Assembly (NCBI GenBank): GCA_963542545.1
Contig: CAUTWO010000003.1
Coordinates: 1 to 63,410, forward strand
Length of the DNA: 63,410 nt
Source of the DNA: CALISC01 sp963542545
Lineage (GTDB): Bacteria > Bacillota_I > Bacilli_A > Acholeplasmatales > Acholeplasmataceae
Direction: 5' to 3'
Shown here: positions 51,091 to 59,152 of the stretch, piece after piece
Layout: every line of letters starts with the position of its first letter
Position numbering within the stretch: the stretch's first letter is position 1
Notes under the pieces: model-generated
Seen by the model: only the letters and a program-made list of their open reading frames with translations
Told to the model about the DNA's origin: nothing
The model's database searches: none
Translations under genes and position numbers: made by a program

Positions 51091-52389
51091 CTATTTAACA
51101 AAAGGCTTAACATTGTTGTCAAGCGGAATTTCGCCATTGAATGCTTTGTCAAAAGTAAGTTCGTAGTTTAGTTTAGAAACTAAAGTACCTTTTACGGTTT
51201 TGCCAATAATTTTATGTTCAAATTCTTGAGCAAACTCAAAACTATATCTGAACTTAGAAATTGTGTGGGTTTGCGCGTCAATTTCTACGCTAACTTTAAT
51301 TTCGCGGATGTTTTCTTGTTTAAGTTTACCCGCTACTTTTTCTTGGCCGTGTGAAATTAAGAACTCTTTAATTAAATCAATTTGGCTTTCTGTAAAAGTA
51401 AGTTCGTAAATTGAACCTTTTTTAGTAGCTGAGCTAATTTTGTCTTTTGCGTATTTAAATAAGGCTTTTGCGTAAATTGAGTATTCATACGGTTCTTTGA
51501 AGTTTTCTTTGATAGTTTCTTTTGGATCTGTGTCTTTATTAGTTTTTTTGTCGTGTTTGTAGGCTACTTTGTGTAGATTTCCGTCTTTCAAGAAATGGTA
51601 GTTGTGTTGGTCTTTAAGTAAAGCACCACTGGTAATTTCGTCTCTTAGGTAAGATAGACTTTTGTTGCGGTTATAGTAAGTAGTTCCGTTGAAGAAAGCG
51701 CCTGGTAGTGGTACATTTTTAATTTTGTTTTCAAAAACATTAGTAAAAGAAAGACTGTAGTTGTATTTAAAAGTATCCTTTTCAACGGTGTTTGTTCTTG
51801 CCTCTAAGAAATACTCTAAGTCTGTTAGATATTTTGCGTAGATTTTAGTGTCTTTTGGGACTTTAGTAGATAAATCTAGTTTTTTAGTAAGTTCGCTGTC
51901 TTGAAACCAACCTACGAAGTTGTATCCATCTTTTTTAGGAGCATCTGGTAGTTGGATTGTTTGGTTGTATTCAATTACTCTGTTGGCGATTTTGTTAGCG
52001 CCATCAAAGAAGTCTACGTTGTATTTAAACGGGGTAAACTTAGCGTAGATATTTAAATTACTAGTAATTTTTTGATTTGCTTCAAATTTTTGAGCAAATG
52101 CTTTATCTAGATACCAACCTTTAAACTCATGTCCTTCTTTTGCAGGGTTAGCAGGTAAGTCAACTGTTTTATTTTTTTCAACAGTCTTGTCAGCAAGTAA
52201 AGTTTGTCCAACAAAGAACTTCACGCTGTATTCAACTTTAGAAGGTTTAGGGGTTTCATCTGGTTTTGGTGTTGGGGTAGGTATTGACGCTGGTTGAGGC
52301 GCTGGTGTTGGTTTGTCTCCACCACACGCAACTAAAGTAAGCAATAATGCTGGAAGCAGCAGATACATTAAGATTTTTTTGATTTTCAT
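51091..52389 (-). CDS. Lipoprotein with two InlB-like repeats, possibly phase-variable
   Basis: A 432-residue lipoprotein: lipobox LVAC (Cys22), a Pro-Thr stalk (PTPAPQPASIPTPTPKP), then two InlB-like repeats (VKFFVGQTLLADKTVEKN ... FKGWYLDKAF; VDFFDGANKIANRVIEYN ... FVGWFQDSEL). The C-terminal ~260 residues (YNYSLSFTNVFENK ... FRYSFEFAQEFEH) resemble lipid-binding-like beta sheets but match no family I know. The ATG at 52389 is chosen because the lipoprotein signal starts there and AAGGAG is upstream; the longer frame begins in the poly-A region. The promoter holds 19 consecutive A. Confidence 0.85.
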   Translation of the reverse strand: MKIKKILMYLLLPALLLTLVACGGDKPTPAPQPASIPTPTPKPDETPKPSKVEYSVKFFVGQTLLADKTVEKNKTVDLPANPAKEGHEFKGWYLDKAFAQKFEANQKITSNLNIYAKFTPFKYNVDFFDGANKIANRVIEYNQTIQLPDAPKKDGYNFVGWFQDSELTKKLDLSTKVPKDTKIYAKYLTDLEYFLEARTNTVEKDTFKYNYSLSFTNVFENKIKNVPLPGAFFNGTTYYNRNKSLSYLRDEITSGALLKDQHNYHFLKDGNLHKVAYKHDKKTNKDTDPKETIKENFKEPYEYSIYAKALFKYAKDKISSATKKGSIYELTFTESQIDLIKEFLISHGQEKVAGKLKQENIREIKVSVEIDAQTHTISKFRYSFEFAQEFEHKIIGKTVKGTLVSKLNYELTFDKAFNGEIPLDNNVKPFVK

Positions 52390-52422
52390 ATGTAAAATCA
52401 CTCCTTTTTTCAAACAACATAT

Positions 52423-52454
52423 ATGATAGTCGTTTTTTTTTTTTTTTTTTTCAA
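52423..52454 (-). promoter_or_regulatory. Promoter with a poly-A(19) tract in its spacer
   Basis: On the minus strand TTGAAA (52454-52449) and TATCAT (52428-52423) are 20 nt apart, and 16 of the 20 spacer bases are A. The full run is A19 (52433-52451). Loss of 2-3 A would restore a 17-18 nt spacer. This is the layout of Mycoplasma vlp promoters that switch on and off by slippage. Confidence 0.6.
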
Positions 52455-52583
52455 GCAAAATGTGTGGTTTTTGGGTTTTTAAGAAAGAATAGCGCAATAT
52501 TTGGCAAAAAGTTACTTGATAAGTTCGTGTCTCTTTACAACTTAAAAACCTAGCTTTTTTCTACAATTAAACCGTTTTGGCTA

Positions 52584-52592
52584 TGGTATAAT
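52584..52592 (+). promoter_or_regulatory. Extended -10 promoter of the first ssb gene
   Basis: TGG then TATAAT, 22 nt before the ATG at 52614, with AGAGGT between. Confidence 0.65.
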
Positions 52593-52613
52593 TTTTAAAG
52601 AGGTAAACACGAA

Positions 52614-53030
52614 ATGAACAATATATTTCTATCAGGACAAATAGTTTCAGAGCCTTTTGTAAACAAAACAGGTGACAGACAAATTACCAGTATGGTGCTT
52701 TCTGTAAAAAGATCGTTTGGTGAAATTAGAGATAACTTTAAAATTTATTTTTTTGGACAAAAAGCAGAAGATGCAGCAAGTTTAGTTAAAGACCAATATA
52801 TTTCTCTGCACGGTCGCTTTATTGCCTACAGTTATGTTGATAACTACACAAACACTAACAAAACACGCTATAGTGTGAACGTTGTTGATTTTGAAGTTAT
52901 TAAATTAGAACAACTACAAGAAGAAAAAACAAACAATTTTTACGACAACACAGATTCAATGTATTCAGATTTCTCAGAAAGCGACTACGATGTTGAAGTT
53001 AAAGATCAAAACTCTGATTTAGACCTTTAA
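52614..53030 (+). CDS. ssb: Single-stranded DNA-binding protein, paralogue 1
   Basis: A 138-residue OB-fold protein. The N-terminal ~105 residues follow the SSB pattern (NNIFLSGQIVSEPFV ... ITSMVLSVKRSF ... YISLHGRF). The tail is acidic (SDFSESDYDVEV) but ends DLDL and lacks the DDDIPF-like tip that normally recruits partners. It coats single-stranded DNA during replication and repair. It has its own promoter and terminator and is followed by a second, diverged SSB. Confidence 0.85.
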   Translation: MNNIFLSGQIVSEPFVNKTGDRQITSMVLSVKRSFGEIRDNFKIYFFGQKAEDAASLVKDQYISLHGRFIAYSYVDNYTNTNKTRYSVNVVDFEVIKLEQLQEEKTNNFYDNTDSMYSDFSESDYDVEVKDQNSDLDL

Positions 53031-53067
53031 TTTAATTTGTTTTAAAAATACTATTTTTAAAATAAGT

Positions 53068-53099
53068 AAAGCGATATTTTAAAAAATATCGCTTTTTTT
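53068..53099 (+). terminator. Terminator between the two ssb genes
   Basis: AAAGCGATATTTT pairs with AAAATATCGCTTT around 2 nt and ends in T7. Confidence 0.9.
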
Positions 53100-53164
53100 C
53101 TGGTTTTATTTAAAAATATGTTTTGTTGTTAATTGTTTGTTAAAGTACACTTTTTTTACTGACT

Positions 53165-53193
53165 TTGACTAAAATTAAGTGCCCATCTATACT
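53165..53193 (+). promoter_or_regulatory. Promoter of the second ssb gene
   Basis: TTGACT (53165-53170) and TATACT (53188-53193) are 17 nt apart. A strong AAAGGAGGT follows before the ATG at 53222. Confidence 0.85.
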
Positions 53194-53221
53194 AGTTTTT
53201 GAAAAAGGAGGTATAAATTAA

Positions 53222-53635
53222 ATGATTAACAATGTCACGATTGTGGGTAGAGTAGTTTCAGATGAAGATAAAGTTTATGAGTTTGAAGACGGACAAAAAA
53301 TTTTAATCTTAACCCTAGCAGTTAGACGCCCTTTTAAAAATCAAGAAGGTGCATATGACACTGACTACATCAGCATTAAATTAAGAAATAATTTATGCAC
53401 AATTGTTCCACAATACAGCAAAAAAGGTGATGTTTTGGGAGTAATTGGTAGACTGCAAATTAGAAAAAACGAAATTAACGGCAAAAACTACCAAATTCCT
53501 GAAATCATTGGCGAACGTGTGGTTTTTATTTCCTCAGTTAAGCAACAAATTGAGGTAAATAAAGAAAGTGAGATCACCGAAAAAAGCGAAGAAAAGCCTG
53601 CGAAAAAAGGCAAACTTGCAAAAACTTTAGATTAG
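53222..53635 (+). CDS. Single-stranded DNA-binding protein, paralogue 2
   Basis: A 137-residue OB-fold SSB: NNVTIVGRVVSDED at the start, LTLAVRRPFKN, TDYISIKLR, GDVLGVIGRLQIRK, then a Lys/Glu-rich tail ending in LAKTLD, with no acidic tip. It is only distantly similar to the SSB encoded just upstream. Firmicutes often carry a second SSB for uptake or repair of DNA, but no competence genes are near. It has its own promoter and terminator, so it can be expressed independently. Which of the two serves replication cannot be told. Confidence 0.85.
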   Translation: MINNVTIVGRVVSDEDKVYEFEDGQKILILTLAVRRPFKNQEGAYDTDYISIKLRNNLCTIVPQYSKKGDVLGVIGRLQIRKNEINGKNYQIPEIIGERVVFISSVKQQIEVNKESEITEKSEEKPAKKGKLAKTLD

Positions 53636-53668
53636 TATCTGGTTTGGTCATCGACACTAACTAAGTAT

Positions 53669-53697
53669 AAAAAAGGACAGCATCGCTGTCCTTTTTT
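53669..53697. terminator. Bidirectional terminator between the second ssb and tRNA-Cys
   Basis: AGGACAGC pairs with GCTGTCCT around ATC, flanked by A6 and T6, so it can end both the plus-strand ssb and the minus-strand tRNA transcript. Confidence 0.9.
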
Positions 53698-53740
53698 ATA
53701 TATACAACCGGAGGTATGTTGTATTTTAAAATAAATCAAA

Positions 53741-53815
53741 TGGAGGTTCTGAACGGATTTGAACCGATGATGAGGCTTTTGCAGAGCCGTGCCTTACCAA
53801 CTTGGCTACAGAACC
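53741..53815 (-). tRNA. tRNA-Cys (anticodon GCA)
   Basis: The reverse strand gives a full cloverleaf: acceptor GGTTCTG/CAGAACC, D-arm with AAGTTGGTAAGGC, anticodon loop CTGCAAA with GCA, T-arm CGGTTCAAATCCG, and an encoded CCA end. It is 75 nt long with CCA and sits just after fmt. Confidence 0.95.
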
Positions 53816-53879
53816 AACAAACACAGTAATTATACAACAAACTGTGCTTTATATAGCTTTAACTACAAGTTTTTGTAAA

Positions 53880-54764
53880 CTAATTTACTTTTAAGCCATT
53901 TAAGTTATTGCCGTTTAAAAAGTCTTTTGCCGCCATGATTTTTTTCCCATCTTTTTGAATTAAAAGAATTTCGATAGAACCGTTTGTGCATCCTATAAAC
54001 ATACGCTTAGCACTAACTTCTATTAGTCCAGGTTCTAACGTTTTTTTAGCTAATGCTGCTCTAAAGACCTTAAAAATTGTATTGTTTTGCAAAAAGTATG
54101 CACCTGGTTTATCAGAGTTTGCGTTAATTTGCGCAAGAACTTTAGTGTTGTTTTGCATGAAATCAAGTTTTTCTAGTTTTTTTGCAGGTATGTAGGCAAA
54201 AGTTGCGGCTTTTTCGCTTTGTGGAAGTGGTTTAATTTTATCTAAGTTTGCCAGAACTGAAATCAAAAGGTCTCCGCCTACTTCGGCTAGTCTTTGATTT
54301 AAAGTAGTAAAATTATCTGTTTCTCTAATTTCTACCTCTGTTTGGCTAAAGACAGGACCTGCGTCCATTTTCAAAACTGTTTGCATGATAGAAACACCAG
54401 TGGTTTTCTCTTGGTTGTAAATTGCCCAAAAAACAGGTGCACCTCCCCTGTATTTGGGAAGAAGGGAAGTGTGTACATTAATTACTTCAAAAGCGTTTAA
54501 CACTTCTTTAGGTATCCACATCCCAAAAGAAGCAGTAATTAGTTTATCTGGACCAAGTTTAAGCAGTTCTGGTAAAGTTTCTTTTAAGTTAGACGAAAAA
54601 ATCACTTTTACAGCATTTATTTTTGCAAACTCAATTAAACTTTGGGTTTCTTTGTTAAATTTTGGTAAGTTTTTAACAACCAACGCCAAAACATCGTGGT
54701 GAGATATTAGTTTTTTTAAAATTTCTTTAGTAAAGCTGTCATTTCCAAGTAGTATTAGTTTCAT
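53880..54764 (-). CDS. fmt: Methionyl-tRNA formyltransferase
   Basis: A 294-residue enzyme that formylates initiator Met-tRNA with 10-formyl-tetrahydrofolate. The signature HTSLLPKYRGGAPVFWAI is complete, with the catalytic Asn-His-Asp set (INVHTSLLP, MDAGPVF), and a C-terminal OB-like domain follows. ATGA overlap with priA, which ends in TGA. It is the last gene of the rimP-nusA-infB operon, and linkage to infB fits translation initiation. Confidence 0.96.
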   Translation of the reverse strand: MKLILLGNDSFTKEILKKLISHHDVLALVVKNLPKFNKETQSLIEFAKINAVKVIFSSNLKETLPELLKLGPDKLITASFGMWIPKEVLNAFEVINVHTSLLPKYRGGAPVFWAIYNQEKTTGVSIMQTVLKMDAGPVFSQTEVEIRETDNFTTLNQRLAEVGGDLLISVLANLDKIKPLPQSEKAATFAYIPAKKLEKLDFMQNNTKVLAQINANSDKPGAYFLQNNTIFKVFRAALAKKTLEPGLIEVSAKRMFIGCTNGSIEILLIQKDGKKIMAAKDFLNGNNLNGLKVN

Positions 54765-56767
54765 ATTCCCTCTTTTTTTAGTCTTATTTTAATATCGGTA
54801 TTTATCTGCATAAATTCAGTGCATTTTTCAACTAGATATTTATAAATATCAGTTTTAGAAAAAAGGCGAGTTTTTAAAATATAGGTGTCTTTATTTAAAA
54901 TATGCTTAAAAAGTTCTTCTGGTTGCAAAAAGTTAGCGACATCTAATGTTTTTAAAAAACCAAAGAGTTTTTTAAACAACTCAAACAGCTGAGTACCTTC
55001 GGCGTATAGTAAATAAGTTTCACCAAACGGAGCAAAGGTATGTTCTTTTCGGTATTTTTCTTCGCGTTTCAAAAACTGAGCGAAATCTTTGGCAAGCAGA
55101 GTATCTAGTTCTGCCGAATTGCTTTCAGAAATTAAGTAAACTTTGGCATCAGTTGCGTGTTTTAAGGTTCTAACTAACTTTAAATAGTTTAAGTGATTAA
55201 AATATGGATTTTTTGAGTTAAAAAGCAATTCTGGTAAATATATACAAATTGTTTTAACTGATTTTAAATAGTCAATTGAGATATTTTCTAAATTAGAAAA
55301 TACAATTTTATCCGTATTTTTAATTTCTTTTTTTGCAAGAAAGCCATTTAGTATTTTTAAATCATTTGGTTTTGCTAAGTTGAGTTTTTCTAAAAAATAC
55401 TGATAGAAATACTGAGCACCTATACTTAGTTTTAAAAACTCGGATTTTTGACAAACTTCACATTTAATTTCTTTAGATAAATATAGACTGCAAAACTGAC
55501 AAAAATAACAAGCCTGTGCACTGTCGTATCTAAGGTAGTCAAAACAACGTGGACACCTTAAAACATTTGCGCACTCCGCACATTTAACAAAACTAGCATA
55601 CACCGTATGGTCTGTTAAAAACAAGGTGTTTTTTTGATTAGCCAAATTATATTTTAAGTTAGCAATAACTTCTTTTGAAACTAAGGTAAGGTCTGAGTTT
55701 TTAAACAAATCTGCAACCAGAACTTGTTTGATTTCACCTAAATCCGCTAAATAGTTTAAGTTTTTAGGACTTGTTTGGTACACTAAGTCAAAACTTGGAA
55801 CTAATGAAAAAACAGAAACTGAAAGGCCTTTTAAATTAGCAATAATTTTGACAACTTCTGAAGTCAAAATACCGAGTTCTGTTGTGCTTTCAAAAAAAAC
55901 ATCAAGCAAAATTAGATGTTTTAAACCGTGTATCTGCTGATACATCGCTTTTTCAAAACCAATGATAAGCAAAAAGCCAGGTTTTGCGGCTATTTTTTCA
56001 AACTGCGCGACTTTAGCGTAAGTATTTAGTTTATCTGCCGAGTAAATTAAAATTTCTTCGGGTTTTATGCTACTACTAAATAACTTAATAAAGTACTCTA
56101 GGTTAATTGAGTTTTTTAGGCAAAGTAAAACTTTTTCGCCCTTTGTTTTGACTGTTTTTACATGGTTAAATAAACTGTCGGTTGTGTCAATTAAGTTATA
56201 CTCAATACTTTGAGGGTTTTGGTCTAGTGGTTTTTCAAAATAACTAAAAAAACGAGTTTTTTTAGCCCTGCTTTGTTCAACTGTAAAATAGTTTCTAACT
56301 AAGTTTTGTTTTTTTAAATTAGCAATTTCTTTTGCGTGTTTTTGTTTTAAAGTTTTAGTTAAAGTTAGCTCAGTACCTTTAAAAGGCAAATTAGTTTTAG
56401 TAGCCTTGTTGAGTAAGTGCAGTTTTTCAATCGCCTTTAAGTTAACTAAAGGTGAAACTAGAGTTAAAAATATATCTATTTTTGGCAAAAAACTTAACTT
56501 GCTGAACTCTTGAAACAAACTAAACTGGTCTTTTGAAACTACAGGTTTTTTATCTAAAAACTTCGTGCAAAACTTAAGTAAACTACTGTCTTCATTGATT
56601 TCTGTTTTAATTTCTAAAATAAAGCCTAAAACAGTAGAACCTGCGAAGTCTACTAAAACGCGTTGTCCTAAAAACAAAGCCTCGCTGTAGTCTTTTTCTA
56701 CTTTATAGGTGTATGTCTCTAAACTGCCCTTAAAACTACGGGCAATTAGCACCGAGATAAAAAACAT
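54761..56767 (-). CDS. priA: PriA-like primosomal protein with degenerate helicase motifs
   Basis: A 668-residue protein that follows PriA throughout: the N-terminal 3'-DNA-binding domain (RVLVDFAGSTVLGFILEI), a winged-helix part, and nine cysteines of the zinc module (396, 399, 405, 408, 420, 423, 426, 436, 439). The helicase core has eroded: where Walker A should be (~190-201) there is IDTTDSLF, for GTRSA GFEKAM, and for DEEH LDVFFE, and no GRAGR is visible. It may still load helicase at forks through DNA binding. It starts with TAATG overlap on rbfA and has the usual neighbour, fmt. Confidence 0.85.
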   Translation of the reverse strand: MFFISVLIARSFKGSLETYTYKVEKDYSEALFLGQRVLVDFAGSTVLGFILEIKTEINEDSSLLKFCTKFLDKKPVVSKDQFSLFQEFSKLSFLPKIDIFLTLVSPLVNLKAIEKLHLLNKATKTNLPFKGTELTLTKTLKQKHAKEIANLKKQNLVRNYFTVEQSRAKKTRFFSYFEKPLDQNPQSIEYNLIDTTDSLFNHVKTVKTKGEKVLLCLKNSINLEYFIKLFSSSIKPEEILIYSADKLNTYAKVAQFEKIAAKPGFLLIIGFEKAMYQQIHGLKHLILLDVFFESTTELGILTSEVVKIIANLKGLSVSVFSLVPSFDLVYQTSPKNLNYLADLGEIKQVLVADLFKNSDLTLVSKEVIANLKYNLANQKNTLFLTDHTVYASFVKCAECANVLRCPRCFDYLRYDSAQACYFCQFCSLYLSKEIKCEVCQKSEFLKLSIGAQYFYQYFLEKLNLAKPNDLKILNGFLAKKEIKNTDKIVFSNLENISIDYLKSVKTICIYLPELLFNSKNPYFNHLNYLKLVRTLKHATDAKVYLISESNSAELDTLLAKDFAQFLKREEKYRKEHTFAPFGETYLLYAEGTQLFELFKKLFGFLKTLDVANFLQPEELFKHILNKDTYILKTRLFSKTDIYKYLVEKCTEFMQINTDIKIRLKKEGI

Positions 56768-57111
56768 TATTTTAGGTTTTTTAGAATTTCGTCTATTTTG
56801 TTGCCGTATTCCAATACGGTGTCAATTTCAAATCTTAGTTCAGGAATTTTGCGGCAGTTTTTAGAAACAGCCAAAGCAAACTCGTGTCTAATTTGTGGGG
56901 TCTTTTTTTCAAGTAGTTTTTGGGTATAAACAGCAGTTTCTTTTTTGTTGTCAAAAATCATGTAAAAAACTTTCAAAACTGACAAGTCTTTTGAAAGTTT
57001 AACGTCAACTACGTTAATGTATCCACTAATTTCGTCAACTATTGTTTTATTTATAGCCTTAGCAATCTCTCTTTGAAAGTAAGACTGCATGCGAAGATGA
57101 GTTAAAGACAT
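56767..57111 (-). CDS. rbfA: 30S ribosome-binding factor RbfA
   Basis: A 114-residue KH-like protein: LRMQSYFQREIAKAIN, the DVKLSKDLSVLKVFYMIFD central block, RHEFALAVSKNCRKIPEL, then EYGNKIDEIL, the RbfA order. It matures the 5' end of 16S rRNA and binds the 30S subunit. AGGA lies about 7 nt before the ATG. It follows infB by 9 nt, the standard infB-rbfA order. Confidence 0.94.
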   Translation of the reverse strand: MSLTHLRMQSYFQREIAKAINKTIVDEISGYINVVDVKLSKDLSVLKVFYMIFDNKKETAVYTQKLLEKKTPQIRHEFALAVSKNCRKIPELRFEIDTVLEYGNKIDEILKNLK

Positions 57112-57120
57112 GACTTTTTC

Positions 57121-58890
57121 CTATTGCTGTCTTTCAACTTCTTTTAAAACAGAAGCCTCAATAACGTCGTTTAGTTTTATGTCTGAAAAGTCTTTGATTT
57201 TAATACCGCAGTCAAAACCAGTTTTAACTTCTTTTACATCGTCTTTAAAACGACGAAGAGTCTCAATTTCGCCTTCATATATAACTTTACCTTCACGAAT
57301 TAAGCGAACTTTTGCGTCTCTGGTAATTGAACCTGCAACCACAAAACAACCAGCAATTGTGTCTTTTTTAACTTTAAACAGTTCTCTGACTTCAGCAGAA
57401 CCAAGTACAACTTCTTCAAATTCCGGTTCAAGCATTCCTTCTAATGCTGCTTTGATGTCGTCTTCTATCTGATAAATAATGTTGTAAGTTCTAATTTCTA
57501 CACCTTTTGACTTAGCAAGGTCTCTGATTTGTGCAGACGGACGCACATTGTAGGCCAACAAAATAGAGCCAGAAGTGTTGGCAAGCAAGACATCGGTTTC
57601 ATTAATTTGACCAACCGATTCACGGATTACCGAAACCTCTAGGCCTTCGTATTTTAAATTAGCAAGTAGCGCACGAATTGCTTCAATTGAACCGTTGACA
57701 TCGCTTTTAATAATTAAGTTTAAAACTTTTTTCTCATTTGAAAGCAAATCTTCCAGAGATTTTGGTTTTGTGACTAAACTTTGGGTTTTTTCACGGTTAG
57801 CGCGTTCAGTTGCAACTTGTTTTGCTGTTTTTTCGTTTTCAAAACAAATAAATTTGTCACCAGGTTTTACAGAACTTTGCAGACCGGTTATTTCAACTGC
57901 ATCTGCTGGCTCTGCTTTTTTTAAACTTTTTGCATTGGCGTCTACTATGGTTCTGACCTTACAATACGCGTTTCCAACTACTGCGTTGTCCCCAACTTTA
58001 AGAGTTCCATTTTCAACAATTACAGTCGCCACATTACCGCGTCCCTTGTCAACTCTGGCCTCAATTACAGTACCACAGGCTAGGCGAGTTGGATTTGCTT
58101 TTAAGTCTTCAAGGTCAGAAACTAGTAAAATCATGTCAAGCAATTCGTCAATTCCTTGATTTTTTAAAGCAGAAATTTGGACGACTGGCACAGTTCCGCC
58201 CCAGTTTTCAGTTAAAACATCGTACTTAGCCAAATCACCAAGTACGCCGTCTGGGTTAACGCCAGGCTTGTCGCATTTGTTGATAGCAACAATCATTTTA
58301 ACCCCGCAAGCCTTCACGTGATCAATTGCTTCTTTAGTTTGTGGCATCACAGAGTCGTCGGCAGCAACTACTAAGACAACGATGTCGGTAACTTTGGCAC
58401 CACGTGCTCGCATTTCTGAAAACGCAGCGTGGCCAGGGGTGTCAATAAAAGTGATTTTTTGGTTATTTTTAACCACAGAGTAAGCGCCGATATGTTGAGT
58501 AATTCCGCCGGCTTCGCCAGATGCTACTCTGGAGTGGCGAATTGTGTCAAGCAGGGTAGTTTTACCATGGTCAACGTGACCCATTACGGTCACGATCGGT
58601 GCTCGCTTAACTAAGTCTTTAGGGTCATCTATTTGCACGTGTTCATCAAACTGAATTAGTTCTTCTTTTTTATCTTCAACAACTTCATATCCAAGTTCTT
58701 GAAAAATTATTGTCAAAGTGTCTTTGTCTAATACTTGATTGACATTGGCAAAAATTTTAAAACTAAGGCAAGTTTTAATAATTTCAATGGGAGAAATGCC
58801 GATTTGTTTTGCGTAATCTGCAATAGTACTAGCCTGATTGTAGATAACTTTTTGATTTTTCTGTTTATTTTTATTAACTTTAATACTCAT
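57121..58890 (-). CDS. infB: Translation initiation factor IF-2
   Basis: A 589-residue GTPase that brings fMet-tRNA to the 30S subunit. A short N-terminal domain (IADYAKQIGISPIEIIK) is followed by the G domain VMGHVDHGKTTLLD, GGITQHIGAY, DTPGHAAF and NKCD, then domains II-IV. The long charged N-terminal extension of E. coli IF-2 is absent, typical of Mollicutes and many Firmicutes. Adjacent ylxR and rbfA confirm the operon. Confidence 0.98.
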   Translation of the reverse strand: MSIKVNKNKQKNQKVIYNQASTIADYAKQIGISPIEIIKTCLSFKIFANVNQVLDKDTLTIIFQELGYEVVEDKKEELIQFDEHVQIDDPKDLVKRAPIVTVMGHVDHGKTTLLDTIRHSRVASGEAGGITQHIGAYSVVKNNQKITFIDTPGHAAFSEMRARGAKVTDIVVLVVAADDSVMPQTKEAIDHVKACGVKMIVAINKCDKPGVNPDGVLGDLAKYDVLTENWGGTVPVVQISALKNQGIDELLDMILLVSDLEDLKANPTRLACGTVIEARVDKGRGNVATVIVENGTLKVGDNAVVGNAYCKVRTIVDANAKSLKKAEPADAVEITGLQSSVKPGDKFICFENEKTAKQVATERANREKTQSLVTKPKSLEDLLSNEKKVLNLIIKSDVNGSIEAIRALLANLKYEGLEVSVIRESVGQINETDVLLANTSGSILLAYNVRPSAQIRDLAKSKGVEIRTYNIIYQIEDDIKAALEGMLEPEFEEVVLGSAEVRELFKVKKDTIAGCFVVAGSITRDAKVRLIREGKVIYEGEIETLRRFKDDVKEVKTGFDCGIKIKDFSDIKLNDVIEASVLKEVERQQ

Positions 58891-58891
58891 T

Positions 58892-59152
58892 TTAACTCTC
58901 CTTTCCCTTGAAAATAAGTTTCTGAAATTCCAAGTAAAGTTCTGCTTGGACTTCTATTTTAGTTTGTCTAAAAATCGCTTTTGCGAATTTTAAAAAAGTA
59001 ATATCGGGATTCTTTTCAATATAAAATCCGTGGTTTTTTTTACTTTGTTCTGCGTCTATTTTGACTTGACCAGACTCAACAAAAAAACGAATTAAATTGC
59101 CCTTGGCTAATTTCTTTTTAGAAACCACACAAGTGCGTGGGTTGTTTACCAT
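58892..59152 (-). CDS. ylxR: YlxR/RnpM family RNA-binding protein
   Basis: An 86-residue protein with the YlxR pattern: RTCVVSKKKLAKGNLIRFF, DAEQSKKNHGFYIEKN (family GRGAY replaced by NHGFY), and a C-terminal helix. YlxR (RnpM) is an RNA-binding partner of RNase P in Bacillus. Its ATG overlaps the nusA TGA by one base. It keeps the nusA-ylxR-infB order. Confidence 0.92.
   Translation of the reverse strand: MVNNPRTCVVSKKKLAKGNLIRFFVESGQVKIDAEQSKKNHGFYIEKNPDITFLKFAKAIFRQTKIEVQAELYLEFQKLIFKGKES

Noticed and set aside
52433..52451. Poly-A/T runs as pure assembly artefacts
   Set aside because: Homopolymer length can be misread, but both long runs lie at regulatory positions beside surface-protein genes. 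The exact length remains uncertain.
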